Below, piece after piece: positions 1 through 7,885 of a stretch of DNA of 35,963 nucleotides. The notes beneath the pieces were generated by a model, which saw only the letters and a list, made by a program, of their open reading frames with translations, made no database searches and had not been told where the DNA came from. How positions within the stretch are numbered: position 1 is the stretch's first letter; the number at the start of each line of letters is the position of its first letter. The DNA comes from Kiritimatiellia bacterium (GTDB taxonomy: Bacteria; Verrucomicrobiota; Kiritimatiellia; UBA8416; JABMPJ01): positions 1-35,963 of the forward strand of contig JADHWE010000021.1 in the NCBI GenBank assembly GCA_016783675.1, written 5' to 3'. Made by a program: the position numbers and the translations under genes.

Positions 1-138
1 TCATTCGCGCCTTTTCGCACACTTGGAAATTGGATTTGAGTGTTGGCTGTTGGATATTGAGAAGCACCTCGACATCCCGCCATGGAATGCGATTTCATAA
101 AACAGACTTGGCCAGGCATCAACATTTGAACGATACCA

Positions 139-229
139 AGAGATTAGGGCGAAAGATTAAGGCGAAAGATTAGGGGTAAGAGGGCGAGTCCCCTTGATCT
201 TTCGCCCTAATCTTTCACCTTAATCTTCT
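139..229. repeat. Long imperfect inverted repeat (hairpin) at operon end
   Basis: The left arm (about 139-176) contains two tandem copies of GCGAAAGATTA separated by a few bases. The right arm (about 190-229) is its reverse complement with only a few mismatches, leaving a loop of about 13 nt. The element lies downstream of the last minus-strand gene of the lipid operon, so it could act as a 3' processing or termination structure, although no U-run follows it on either strand. It may equally be a dispersed intergenic repeat. Confidence 0.6.
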
Positions 230-265
230 CCCTCTGTTGTGATCTTTGCGTTCCTTCGCGGTTCC

Positions 266-1654
266 TTAGTCCTCTCGAGACGCAACGAAGCTGTGCGCCT
301 CGCTCACCAGCGTCTCCAAATCCTTATTCCCCTCCAATCGACACACGCGGCAGCGCGACTCAAGTACTTCGCAGACGAGGCGATAGGCGGATTGGAGCTT
401 GGTCAATTTCGCCACGTCTTCATGCGCCTGCACCTTCTCGCCACGCGACGTGATGCGCGTCATGCTGACATCCGGATCCACATCCAGGAAGATAACCGCA
501 TCCGGCAGGTGCAAGTGATTCAGGTTCAGCCGGCTCATCAGGCGCAGCTCGGGAAACTGCGCGAAGATCGGGTCTTTCTGCAATCCGCCATCCCTGCCAC
601 ACAGAATATCAAGCGCCTTGGCGCAGACATCCGCATTGAAGTACTCCTCGTGATAGAGGATTGCCCATCCGGCCATGTTGAGGAGCGGTGCGCCATCCAT
701 GAAGATGGCGTCCGGGCGGTACCAGCGTTCCACCTGGGACAGGAGCTGGTCACGCAACAGCAGTTCGGCCAGCTTCGGGACCTTGTAGTGAGCCAGATCC
801 TTGGTCGCCTTAGCCTGGCGACTCATCCATTTGCGCACCTGCTCGGTCACGAGCGGCTGCGCATCACGGAGAGTCCCGTCTTTGAACAGCTCGAGATTGT
901 CGCCGATGAAACAACTCTCGCCCTGGGAGGCGCCGGCCAGTCGCTTGGAGACTGTACTCTTGCCGGAGCCGTCGATACCGATCACGGCCACGCAATAAGG
1001 GCGATGCGGCCCCTCCGTGCGCCGTTGCCGCAGCGCCTGCTCTTCGTCGGCCAACGCCTTGAGGTGGTCGTGCAGGCGGTCGGCAATGTCGTGGCTCTCG
1101 CCCTGCAGACGCTGGGGAGGTCCGACCGTGACATGGTTCCAGAGTGGCAGCGGAAATGCCACTTCCCTGGGAAAGGCACGCTCCGGCCCCTCCAGGTAGA
1201 CCGGTATGACTGGCACATCGGAGTTCTTGCGGGCAAGCAGACCGATCCCCGCGTGGAACTCCTCCAGCTTCCCAGGTTCGCCACGCGTGCCTTCCGGAAA
1301 GATGATAAGGCTGTGGCCGGCATCGAGCCGCTTCTGCATCTCCTTGATGGCCCCCAGCCCGCTCTCGCCGCGCGTCACCCATACGGGTTGCATGAGAAAC
1401 TGAACGGCCTTGAACAGAATCTTGGGCTTCTCGAAATAGTCGCGCGCGGCGACGGGGTGCGTCCTGGTGATTTGCCCGGCAGGCAGGGCGGCGAACAGCA
1501 GAAAGATATCGAGATGGCTGTTGTGGTTGGCGATGATGACAAAGCGGTCGAGCCCCTCGATGTTCTCCCGCCCCACGACATTCACGCCGAAGAGCAGCCG
1601 CATCAGGGGGCGTACCAGGAACAGGTGAACCGCCATGCGCACGGCATTTACCAC
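266..1654 (-). CDS. 1-acylglycerol-3-phosphate acyltransferase (PlsC family) fused to P-loop kinase-like domain
   Basis: 462 aa. Residues about 1-200 are a PlsC-type acyltransferase: NHNSHLD at 43-49 supplies the HX4D catalytic pair (H44, D49) and FPEGTRG at 119-125 is the substrate-binding motif. Such enzymes acylate lysophosphatidate at the cytoplasmic membrane. Residues about 218-462 form a second domain opening with a Walker A loop, GIDGSGKST (226-234), similar to thymidylate and related nucleotide kinases. A later VIFLDVDP segment fits that fold. A standalone PlsC is about 240 aa, so this is a true two-domain fusion; the kinase substrate is unknown. The start is GTG at 1654, overlapping the stop of the upstream CdsA-like gene by 7 nt, which implies translational coupling. 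An alternative ATG lies six codons downstream. The domain calls are firm; the combined role is not. Confidence 0.85.
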   Translation of the reverse strand: MVNAVRMAVHLFLVRPLMRLLFGVNVVGRENIEGLDRFVIIANHNSHLDIFLLFAALPAGQITRTHPVAARDYFEKPKILFKAVQFLMQPVWVTRGESGLGAIKEMQKRLDAGHSLIIFPEGTRGEPGKLEEFHAGIGLLARKNSDVPVIPVYLEGPERAFPREVAFPLPLWNHVTVGPPQRLQGESHDIADRLHDHLKALADEEQALRQRRTEGPHRPYCVAVIGIDGSGKSTVSKRLAGASQGESCFIGDNLELFKDGTLRDAQPLVTEQVRKWMSRQAKATKDLAHYKVPKLAELLLRDQLLSQVERWYRPDAIFMDGAPLLNMAGWAILYHEEYFNADVCAKALDILCGRDGGLQKDPIFAQFPELRLMSRLNLNHLHLPDAVIFLDVDPDVSMTRITSRGEKVQAHEDVAKLTKLQSAYRLVCEVLESRCRVCRLEGNKDLETLVSEAHSFVASRED

Positions 1655-2505
1655 AGTTCATCACCCCATTTCAGGAACCAGCGCAGGTAGTGGAACGTGA
1701 TGGGAACCGTGAAGAGATAGCACTTCAACGCCTCGATCAGGCGGCCGCGCCCCGGCTGAAGCCGATCCGCCCGGATCCCAAGATCACCCTCGATCTGCTT
1801 GAGGGTGAAACGCCCTAGGCAGACAAGCACGGGAATCAGTATCCCCACACCCACACAATGTACGGCAGGTATGCCGGTCCATCCGGCCAGTCCGGCAAAC
1901 AGCGCAACCGACGCAAGGATCTGCACCAGCAGCGACACGATCACGTTTCGTCGCTGCAGAAGCTGGGCAATGACACCGGCCACGGCTACCGTCGCCACCA
2001 TCAGCATGGCAATCCGCGTTGAGAAAAACATCAAGTAGGCGAGGTGCCCGATGCAGAAGACATAGAAGAAGAGGCCGAAGTCCAACGCGCCCACGGAAAA
2101 CACGATGCCCTCCGAACGGCCGCCCAGCGCGACGAAGAACGGCATGAGGAGAAACGCATAGACCGGAATCGAGACGATAAAGAACCCGTACCAGTTGATC
2201 TGGATCAGGTAGAACATGAACGGAATGGAGAGATAGCAGACCAGGATCCCCCAGCGATCCTGCAGGCGGATATCAACCAGCGACAGGTATTCGCGCAGCG
2301 CGCAGAAACTCAAAACCGCCAGGATCCATAGCGCCACGCCAAAGGAAAACCACTCGGCCACCGCAATCGCCAGAAAAATCCCCCACAGCGGCCGAGCCAG
2401 GTCCAGCATGGTCCAGCGCCCCCGGCTCAAAGCCGCAACACCCCACACCACGGACAGCGCGAGAAGACCGATTAACGAAAAGATCGATGGACTCTGATCC
2501 AGCAT
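1648..2505 (-). CDS. CdsA-like integral membrane protein, probably catalytically inactive
   Basis: 285 aa, almost entirely hydrophobic, with about eight predicted membrane segments. The C-terminus (about 233-275) aligns by eye with the phosphatidate cytidylyltransferase signature: a Lys-rich lead, GDLGIRAD, then PGRGRLIEALK at 251-261, and a closing VPITFHYLRWF. In active CdsA enzymes the equivalent stretch is PGHGG-x-x-DR-x-D. Here HGG is RGR, the DR pair is EA and the last Asp is Lys. The upstream Asn-Asp motif of the family is also not visible (AGVIAQ around 176-181). I infer a divergent or inactive paralogue. The gene sits 23 nt after an alpha/beta hydrolase gene and overlaps the PlsC-kinase gene, which supports a lipid role. 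The start is ATG 2505 with only a weak ribosome site. Confidence 0.7.
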   Translation of the reverse strand: MLDQSPSIFSLIGLLALSVVWGVAALSRGRWTMLDLARPLWGIFLAIAVAEWFSFGVALWILAVLSFCALREYLSLVDIRLQDRWGILVCYLSIPFMFYLIQINWYGFFIVSIPVYAFLLMPFFVALGGRSEGIVFSVGALDFGLFFYVFCIGHLAYLMFFSTRIAMLMVATVAVAGVIAQLLQRRNVIVSLLVQILASVALFAGLAGWTGIPAVHCVGVGILIPVLVCLGRFTLKQIEGDLGIRADRLQPGRGRLIEALKCYLFTVPITFHYLRWFLKWGDELW

Positions 2506-2528
2506 AACACACCCGCTCTAGCTGAACC

Positions 2529-3407
2529 TCACTCTGCCCCGACAGGGAGGTATTTGTCTACCCACTTCTTGAATAGGGATCGGTAGGCCAAGTCGCTATC
2601 CATCCCGCCCTCGTTGTGGCCACCCGCCAGTGTCACGAACTCTTTTGGCTCATTCGCCACTTCATAGAGGCGTTGGCCGTGAGCGAAGGGGATCGTGATG
2701 TCGTCGGGGCCGTGCGCGATCAGCACGGGGCACTGGACGGAACGGATGGTGGTCTCATTGTCGTAACGGTGACGGCAGAGGATACGTACGGGCAAGTAGG
2801 GAAACATGCGCTGGCCCATGTCCATCGTGGAGGTGAAGCTCGATTCCACGACCAGTAGTGCGGGCGTGTGTTGCGCCGCCAGCGAAACGGCTACGCCGCC
2901 ACCCAGTGAGCGGCCGAAGATGATGATGCGTTCCGGAGGAATTCCCAACTCAGCTGTGAGATACGTCCACGCGGCCTCCGCATCCAGAATGGTGCCCTTC
3001 TCGGTGGGATTGCCGGTGCTGCGGCCGTAACCGTGGTAATCGATGATCAGTACGTTCAGTCCCAGATCGTGAAACGTCTGGATCGACCCGAGGCGGCCGG
3101 AGATGTTGCCGGCGTTGCCGTGACAGAACAGCAGGACGGGAGCATTGTCTTCGTCTGCGGACGGGATATACCATCCGGCGATGGTCTCGCCGTCATCCGT
3201 GCTGAGAGAGACATCACGGAAGGCGAGATTGATGTGGGAGGGGTCGAGGTCGACCACCTTTTCGGGATAGTAGATGTAACCGGACTGCCGGAAGTAGACC
3301 AACAGCATCAGTCCAACATAGACGGCCAACGCTATCCGGATTACGGAAAACAGCAGATCCATTGTTTTCGACCTCTTTCGCATTCCTGAAGACTCACGCC
3401 GCGACAT
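2529..3407 (-). CDS. Membrane-anchored alpha/beta hydrolase (Bem46/ABHD13-like)
   Basis: Up to 292 aa. One N-terminal membrane segment (about 17-38) is followed by an alpha/beta-hydrolase fold. HGNAGN (96-101) forms the oxyanion-hole region, GRSLGG (165-170) carries the nucleophile Ser167, HGPDD (232-236) the acid and H264 the base. Family members are serine esterases or acylhydrolases; the substrate cannot be told, but the neighbours (CdsA-like and PlsC) suggest lipids. The longest start at 3407 lies 17 nt after the preceding stop with a GA-rich stretch upstream. An internal ATG at 3362, giving 277 aa and starting right at the anchor, has a clear AGAGG nine bases upstream and may be the true start. 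It is the first lipid-related gene of the minus-strand run. Confidence 0.85.
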   Translation of the reverse strand: MSRRESSGMRKRSKTMDLLFSVIRIALAVYVGLMLLVYFRQSGYIYYPEKVVDLDPSHINLAFRDVSLSTDDGETIAGWYIPSADEDNAPVLLFCHGNAGNISGRLGSIQTFHDLGLNVLIIDYHGYGRSTGNPTEKGTILDAEAAWTYLTAELGIPPERIIIFGRSLGGGVAVSLAAQHTPALLVVESSFTSTMDMGQRMFPYLPVRILCRHRYDNETTIRSVQCPVLIAHGPDDITIPFAHGQRLYEVANEPKEFVTLAGGHNEGGMDSDLAYRSLFKKWVDKYLPVGAE

Positions 3408-3423
3408 CCGGACTCACCCTCAC

Positions 3424-4437
3424 CTACAGACGGAAGCCAATCTGTCCCCCAACGATCAGGGAGAACTCATCGGGATCGGTCGCAATGCTTTCGTCAAAAT
3501 CCACGTCCATATAGATGGAACCCAGCATGAAGCCGAGCCGACCGTATTCGCCTAGCCCGACACCGATCTCCATCCGGGCCACGCTGACCAGGTCCACGTA
3601 GTCGGAGCTCGTCCCACCCACCAGCAGCTCAAGGGCGAAGTGGGACGGGTTTGCGTCAGCGGTGTCCCACTGCCAGTGGATGTGCGGTCCGCCCATGACG
3701 TAGCCGCCATCGGCTCGCACGGCAGGCGTCATGTCGTCGAACTCGATATCGATATCGGCGTAGCCCGCCTCGATAGTCAGCCCGGCATGCGCATCGCGCG
3801 CCTCGAAACCGGTCGACAGTTTCGCCCCCACCAGGAATCCGTTCTCATCGCCCCCCGTGACCCATGACGTATGCAGCCCAAGGTTCCACCAATACTCCTG
3901 CTCACCCGGATGCGCGATGAGATGGTAGATGTAGTCGGCCGTGTAGACCACGAACGCCGCTACTACGACAACCCCGATCAGGACATAGAGGACAATATCG
4001 GCATCCCCCCCACCCCAGTCCGCATGCGTGAGGTCAAAGAAGAGACTCCCATGGACATCGGTGTGATGGTGTGTTCGCTGCGGCCGTTCGTAGTAGACGC
4101 CGGGCTGGGCGCTCTGCGGCGGCGCAGCCTGCTTGACAGCGTTGGACAGGACGTTTGCCGCTGCGTTGCTCGTGACGTTCGTCGCGACGGGTTGCAGCAG
4201 CGGCACCCCGTTCGTATGCGACACGATCACGTAGCCGGATGTCTGGTCCATGACGACCTGCAGCATCTCCGGGGTCACCTGAACAAACCGGGCATCGGGA
4301 TACTGCTCCTTCAGCTCGTCCAGCGTCAGGTATTCACTCTCGGGCTGGCCGGCGAGGGCATAGGGTAACAGGATCGTCCCTGTAAAGACGACGACCAGGA
4401 ACAGTGACAGACAGCGTATCGTACGGGGCGTGGTCAT
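3424..4437 (-). CDS. Unknown exported protein with internal membrane segment
   Basis: 337 aa, not recognised. Residues 1-29 look like a Sec signal peptide ending near ALAG. A low-complexity Asn/Ala/Val linker (about 84-105) and a His-rich patch (about 121-127) follow. A strongly hydrophobic single segment lies at about 148-172. The C-terminal half (about 185-337) has alternating aromatic and polar strands with many Gly and ends GGQIGFRL, as in small outer-membrane beta-barrels. A membrane helix inside such a protein is odd: it may be a lipid-facing anchor or the start of a second exported domain. The gene is 16 nt upstream of the hydrolase gene and 44 nt downstream of the macrodomain gene on the same strand. 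The function is unknown. Confidence 0.7.
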   Translation of the reverse strand: MTTPRTIRCLSLFLVVVFTGTILLPYALAGQPESEYLTLDELKEQYPDARFVQVTPEMLQVVMDQTSGYVIVSHTNGVPLLQPVATNVTSNAAANVLSNAVKQAAPPQSAQPGVYYERPQRTHHHTDVHGSLFFDLTHADWGGGDADIVLYVLIGVVVVAAFVVYTADYIYHLIAHPGEQEYWWNLGLHTSWVTGGDENGFLVGAKLSTGFEARDAHAGLTIEAGYADIDIEFDDMTPAVRADGGYVMGGPHIHWQWDTADANPSHFALELLVGGTSSDYVDLVSVARMEIGVGLGEYGRLGFMLGSIYMDVDFDESIATDPDEFSLIVGGQIGFRL

Positions 4438-4481
4438 AACTGTCAGCGACTATAGAAACGCACTCGAAGATCGTCGAGAGC

Positions 4482-4988
4482 CTAATTGCCTTCAGCCAGC
4501 GCTGATTCGTATTCGGCCCGATCGCTATTGCTGAAGCAGACAAACGTGACCTTTTCGATCTCGTCGTGGTCAGCGAGAAAGGCCTTCACCGTTGTGGTGG
4601 CGATGCGGCAGGCCCGGTCGATCGGGAAGCGATAGACGCCGGTGCTGATGGAAGGAAACGCGATGGTCTTCAGGCCATTCTCAACAGCCAGCTGCAGGCT
4701 ATTGCGGTAACAGTCGGCAAGCAACTCCGGCTCCCCTCGCCCACCACCACGCCATACCGGCCCAACCGTGTGGATGACATGTTTGGCGGACAGGTTATAT
4801 CCCGGCGTGATCTTGGCATTGCCGGTCTTGCATCCCCCCAATGTTGCACACTTGGCGAGCAGCTTGGGGCCCGCCGCCCGGTGAATAGCCCCATCCACCC
4901 CACCGCCGCCCAGCAAACTCGTATTGGCCGCGTTGACGATCGCATCGACATCAAGGGTTGTTATGTCGGTTTGTATCACCTCAATCAT
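4482..4988 (-). CDS. Macrodomain O-acetyl-ADP-ribose deacetylase (YmdB-like)
   Basis: 168 aa from ATG 4988, close to the usual length of about 175. It opens with [21 protein letters not shown], the classic macrodomain start, then [15 protein letters not shown], and later [11 protein letters not shown], the phosphate-binding loop. These residues form the ADP-ribose pocket; the Asn of NAAN and the Asp of GVDGAI are the catalytic residues in YmdB-like enzymes. The expected activity is removal of acetyl from O-acetyl-ADP-ribose or of ADP-ribose from proteins in the cytoplasm. The frame extends upstream to an ATG at 5030, but that extension has no family match and no ribosome site; GGAAGGG lies upstream of 4988. 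The gene follows the PAS gene by 42 nt and probably shares its transcript. Confidence 0.92.
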   Translation of the reverse strand: MIEVIQTDITTLDVDAIVNAANTSLLGGGGVDGAIHRAAGPKLLAKCATLGGCKTGNAKITPGYNLSAKHVIHTVGPVWRGGGRGEPELLADCYRNSLQLAVENGLKTIAFPSISTGVYRFPIDRACRIATTTVKAFLADHDEIEKVTFVCFSNSDRAEYESALAEGN

Positions 4989-5030
4989 GACGGTGCCGGC
5001 CCTTCCAAGTCGCGCGCCAGATCCCGCCAT

Positions 5031-5570
5031 TCAGAGACAGGCACTGCAGGCTGATGTCGGCTGGACGGACTTGTCGCGAACGGGTTCAACCCCCAGGAAC
5101 ACAATACTCCCTCGCTTCTCGGTTGAGATAAGGAAACACTGCGACCGATCGGGCAGATGCGGGTTAAGGTGAGCACGTACGGCATGGTGCGGTTTGCCCG
5201 TCACCATCGTATCCATGACCGTCATGCGAATGGCACACCCTTTGCAGTGCTCGGTCCGGCCGCACCCCCCGGGCAATCGGGCGTACTCGCACTCGAAGAC
5301 ATCTCCTCCAAGACGCGATTCAATCTGGAGCGGAGTCTTGTGAAGCATCTCGCAAGCATCATTATTTGCCAACACAATGCGGCCGTCCGGTGCGACCACA
5401 ACAACGGGCATCGAAAACCCCTTCAGGTAACGGTCGAGTGATACCCCACACTGCGCAAGAAAATGCTGTTCGCACCCCAGGCACAGAGTCCGGGTGTCGA
5501 TGCCCGGCCGTACGGCGTCACGCGACGCGCGCCCCATCTCCCGGCTACACAACACACATGCTTTCTGCAT
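5031..5570 (-). CDS. Cys-rich PAS-domain protein (putative redox or ligand sensor)
   Basis: 179 aa from ATG 5570, which has AGGGAG seven bases upstream; a GTG at 5591 is in frame but less likely. Two CxxC motifs (CVLC and CLGC) flank a short N-terminal region. A PAS core follows (about 53-160) with the typical PVVVVAPDGRIVLANNDA strand-turn. The Cys-dense segment CEYARLPGGCGRTEHCKGC within the PAS is a recurring feature of a bacterial PAS subgroup that probably binds a metal or Fe-S centre. There is no output domain such as a histidine kinase or HTH, so signalling must pass through a partner. It is the first gene of the minus-strand run that continues into the macrodomain gene. Confidence 0.75.
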   Translation of the reverse strand: MQKACVLCSREMGRASRDAVRPGIDTRTLCLGCEQHFLAQCGVSLDRYLKGFSMPVVVVAPDGRIVLANNDACEMLHKTPLQIESRLGGDVFECEYARLPGGCGRTEHCKGCAIRMTVMDTMVTGKPHHAVRAHLNPHLPDRSQCFLISTEKRGSIVFLGVEPVRDKSVQPTSACSACL

Positions 5571-5666
5571 GATGCACTCCCTACCAACCACAGGTCAGTC
5601 TCTCTCGCTTCAGGATTATCATAACTCCCTGCCACCAAGATTGTCCAGAGTCCTCTCCTCCAATCA

Positions 5667-5684
5667 GCGGCGAAGAATCGCCGC
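5667..5684. repeat. Small intergenic hairpin
   Basis: GCGGCG (5667-5672) and CGCCGC (5679-5684) form a 6-bp stem with a 6-nt loop in the 5571-5819 gap between the divergent PAS and Mut7-C genes. It is not followed by a T-run and is in a divergent region, so it is not a terminator. Nothing else clear is seen in this gap. Confidence 0.4.
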
Positions 5685-5819
5685 AGATGTCGGGTGCCAG
5701 GTGTCAGGCAAGTCGATCGTTTCGGGGCACTTCCAGCGCTGACGAGAACAGACTTTCGTATGGACCGGGGCAGGTATGCCCCATAGTATCGACTCGACAG
5801 GCAAGGCAAGGACGTCGTC

Positions 5820-6590
5820 GTGTGCGAAATTCATGCACAGTTTCGATTCTACGAGGAGTTAAACGACTTCCTCCCGACTGACCAGCGCAAGCAGACCATC
5901 GACTATCACATCGATGGGCATCCCGGCATCAAGGACCCCATCGAGGCACTCGGCGTGCCGCACTCCGAGGTGGAGCTGATCGTCGTGAACGGGGAATCGG
6001 TCGGTTTCGACTACCAGCTCCAGGACGGCGATCGTGTGGCGGTCTATCCCGTTTTCGAAGCACTCGATGTCTCCCCTCTTGTACGGCTCCGGGATCGCTC
6101 CCTGCGTGAGACGCGTTTCATCCTGGATGTGCACCTGGGGAAGCTTGCCCGTTACCTTCGTCTGCTCGGCTTCGACTCGCTCTACCGCAACGACTACGAC
6201 GATCCCGAGATCATCGCCACGGCAATAGCCGAACACCGCATCATCCTCACGCGTGACCGGCGCCTCCTATTCAACAGCACAGTGACCCACGGCTACTTCA
6301 TCCGCGCCACCGAAGCCGTCCAACAGACCCGCGAAGTCCTGCAACGCCTCGACCTGGCCAACAGCATCCACCCCTTCCAACGCTGCATCGCCTGCAACGG
6401 TCTCCTGGAACCCGTACCCAAGGCAACCATCCTCAACCGCCTCCCACCCCGCACGCAGCGCGACTACGAAGAGTTCAGTCAATGCACGGCATGCAAACGC
6501 GTCTACTGGAAAGGCTCCCACTACGACCATATGACCCAACGCATCCACGAGCTGGCATGCCACGAGAAATGGGCGGTTTCGCAGCCTTGA
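5820..6590 (+). CDS. Mut7-C RNase domain protein with N-terminal ubiquitin-like domain
   Basis: 256 aa. Residues about 1-80 match the ThiS/MoaD-like Mut7-C ubiquitin fold (VELIVVNGESVGFDYQLQDG and DRVAVYPVF). Residues about 98-250 are the Mut7-C PIN-like RNase: FILDVHLGKLARYLRLLGFD (100-119) with acidic D103, then ILTRDRRLL with D146. A zinc ribbon made of RCIAC and QCTAC follows. The family is the bacterial form of the C-terminal part of animal Mut-7; an RNase role is predicted from fold and not proven. The start is GTG 5820 with AAGGA seven bases upstream. The length matches the bacterial two-domain form. The gene stands alone, divergent from the PAS gene. Confidence 0.9.
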   Translation: MCEIHAQFRFYEELNDFLPTDQRKQTIDYHIDGHPGIKDPIEALGVPHSEVELIVVNGESVGFDYQLQDGDRVAVYPVFEALDVSPLVRLRDRSLRETRFILDVHLGKLARYLRLLGFDSLYRNDYDDPEIIATAIAEHRIILTRDRRLLFNSTVTHGYFIRATEAVQQTREVLQRLDLANSIHPFQRCIACNGLLEPVPKATILNRLPPRTQRDYEEFSQCTACKRVYWKGSHYDHMTQRIHELACHEKWAVSQP

Positions 6591-6700
6591 TTCTTGGTTG
6601 CCCTACCGGCGACTCAAACCACGTCGATGGTTAGCACAGGCAAAACCCGTGGAACAGGGCTCAGCGCACATTCCCGTCGACAACCGCACCACCCCACTGC

Positions 6701-6726
6701 GGTAATTGCTCCTTAACCGGCCAATG
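6701..6726 (+). repeat. Left inverted repeat of AbiE cassette
   Basis: This 26-bp sequence, core ATTGCTCCTTAACCGGCC, is matched in reverse complement at 9169-9194 with 25 of 26 bases identical and 22 consecutive identical. The two copies enclose the AbiEi/AbiEii genes and a third ORF. No obvious target-site duplication is seen in the bases flanking the pair. Confidence 0.85.
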
Positions 6727-6742
6727 GGCGAGATATTCTTGC

Positions 6743-6837
6743 GTTACGGAATCCGTTACGGATCTCACCTGTGTGCAGACGGATGGGATTCGGACTTGCA
6801 TTTATTACCGATAACTGCAATATTACGGATCAGTAAT
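6743..6837 (+). promoter_or_regulatory. Repeated TTACSGA operator-like motifs upstream of antitoxin gene
   Basis: Four copies of a TTACSGAT-like motif occur: GTTACGGA (6743-6750), GTTACGGAT (6755-6763), ATTACCGAT (6804-6812) and ATTACGGAT (6822-6830). The last lies in a dyad, ATTAC-N6-GTAAT (6822-6837). ACGGA-N-TCCGT is a second dyad at 6746-6756. The cluster ends 13 bases before the antitoxin start. AbiEi antitoxins are known to repress their own operon by binding promoter repeats, so autoregulatory sites are the natural reading. The 6591-6700 stretch before it shows nothing clear. Confidence 0.55.
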
Positions 6838-6850
6838 AGAGAGGGTTGAC

Positions 6851-7885
6851 GTGAATACGAAGGTAATAGAGACAGGCCAAGACCTCGAGGTCACCGTCAA
6901 AGAGGTGGTCGCGGACTGGGAGAACCCCAAGATCCAGCTTGTACGGCCGGAGGGGCAAGACAGGGGTCTCATCGCCGAAGTGGATGTGGACGGAAAAGTC
7001 CATCGGTTCGGCGTGGACTGCAAGCTACGGCCGGCCGTGAGGGATGTAGAGAAACTGGCGGCGAAGACCGCGAGCGGCATATCTCCCCTTCTGGTGACCG
7101 TGCAGGCTACTCGGCCTCTTGTCGAGCACTGCAAACGGCTTGGTGTGAGCTGCCTGGATCTCAACGGGCGAGTCTGGTTGCGAGCCAAGGGGGTGCTGAT
7201 TGACCGGGAAGCGGCCCGCGGACCGGTGCGGTACCGTACGGCCGAGGTGCCGGCGAATCTGTTCTCGTTGAAGGGGTCACGCCTTGCGCGGGCTCTTCTT
7301 TCTTTTCCCGGGCGGCAATGGCGGCAGAACGAACTATCCGAGTTCACCGGGCTCAGCCAGGGATTGCTGTCCCGGCTGCTGAAGCACGCCGGCAAAGAAG
7401 GCTGGGTCACCGGCAGCCGAGGAGACTGGAGCGTGACGGACGCCGACGGCCTTCTGGACACGTGGAGGGCCGCAGACATCTGGAAGAAGCGCGTGAAGGT
7501 TCGTCAGTACTCCGCGCTGGAGGGTGATCTGACGAAGCTGGCAAATCGGGTTTTGGAGCACGTGACCGGGGAGATCGTGTTTACGCAGTGGTTCGCGGCA
7601 GGGTTAAGGTTCCCATATGCAGACGTGCCGATTGTATCGGCGTACGTGGCTGAGACACCGGACGCCCATCTGGCGGAGGTACTCGGTGTACGAGAGGTCT
7701 CCTCTGGCGGAAAGCTCTGGCTCATTACTCCGAAGGATGTCGGCGCTCTTCAGGCGATCCGACGGGTGGACGATTTCCCGATTGTCTGTGACGTTCAGAT
7801 CTACCTGGACCTGCTTCAGGTCGGCTTGCGGGGGCCTGACCAGGCTGAAGCGCTGCGGTCGTGGGACGGGTTTCGCAAGCCGTGA
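6851..7885 (+). CDS. AbiEi-family type IV antitoxin / transcriptional regulator
   Basis: 344 aa from GTG 6851, with GAGGG five bases upstream. The N-terminal half (about 60-130) contains LGVSCLDLNGRVWLR, a pattern shared by AbiEi-like proteins with a restriction-endonuclease-like fold. A winged helix-turn-helix follows (about 143-198): RLARALLSFPGRQW, then ELSEFTGLSQGLLSRLLKHA and a wing. The C-terminal half resembles the AbiEi antitoxin domain. The gene overlaps the AbiEii-type nucleotidyltransferase gene by the GTGA tetranucleotide, the arrangement expected for an antitoxin-toxin operon. The likely roles are to repress the operon through the upstream repeats and to neutralise the toxin. Family assignment is by motif and context only. 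Confidence 0.75.
   Translation: MNTKVIETGQDLEVTVKEVVADWENPKIQLVRPEGQDRGLIAEVDVDGKVHRFGVDCKLRPAVRDVEKLAAKTASGISPLLVTVQATRPLVEHCKRLGVSCLDLNGRVWLRAKGVLIDREAARGPVRYRTAEVPANLFSLKGSRLARALLSFPGRQWRQNELSEFTGLSQGLLSRLLKHAGKEGWVTGSRGDWSVTDADGLLDTWRAADIWKKRVKVRQYSALEGDLTKLANRVLEHVTGEIVFTQWFAAGLRFPYADVPIVSAYVAETPDAHLAEVLGVREVSSGGKLWLITPKDVGALQAIRRVDDFPIVCDVQIYLDLLQVGLRGPDQAEALRSWDGFRKP

Noticed and set aside
1-138. Minus-strand gene start at the left edge (ATG at 2-4)
   Set aside because: It runs straight out of the window with no ribosome site, so nothing can be supported.
239-1690. 483-codon plus-strand open frame
   Set aside because: It is antisense to the PlsC-kinase gene, which has clear motifs; this frame has none.
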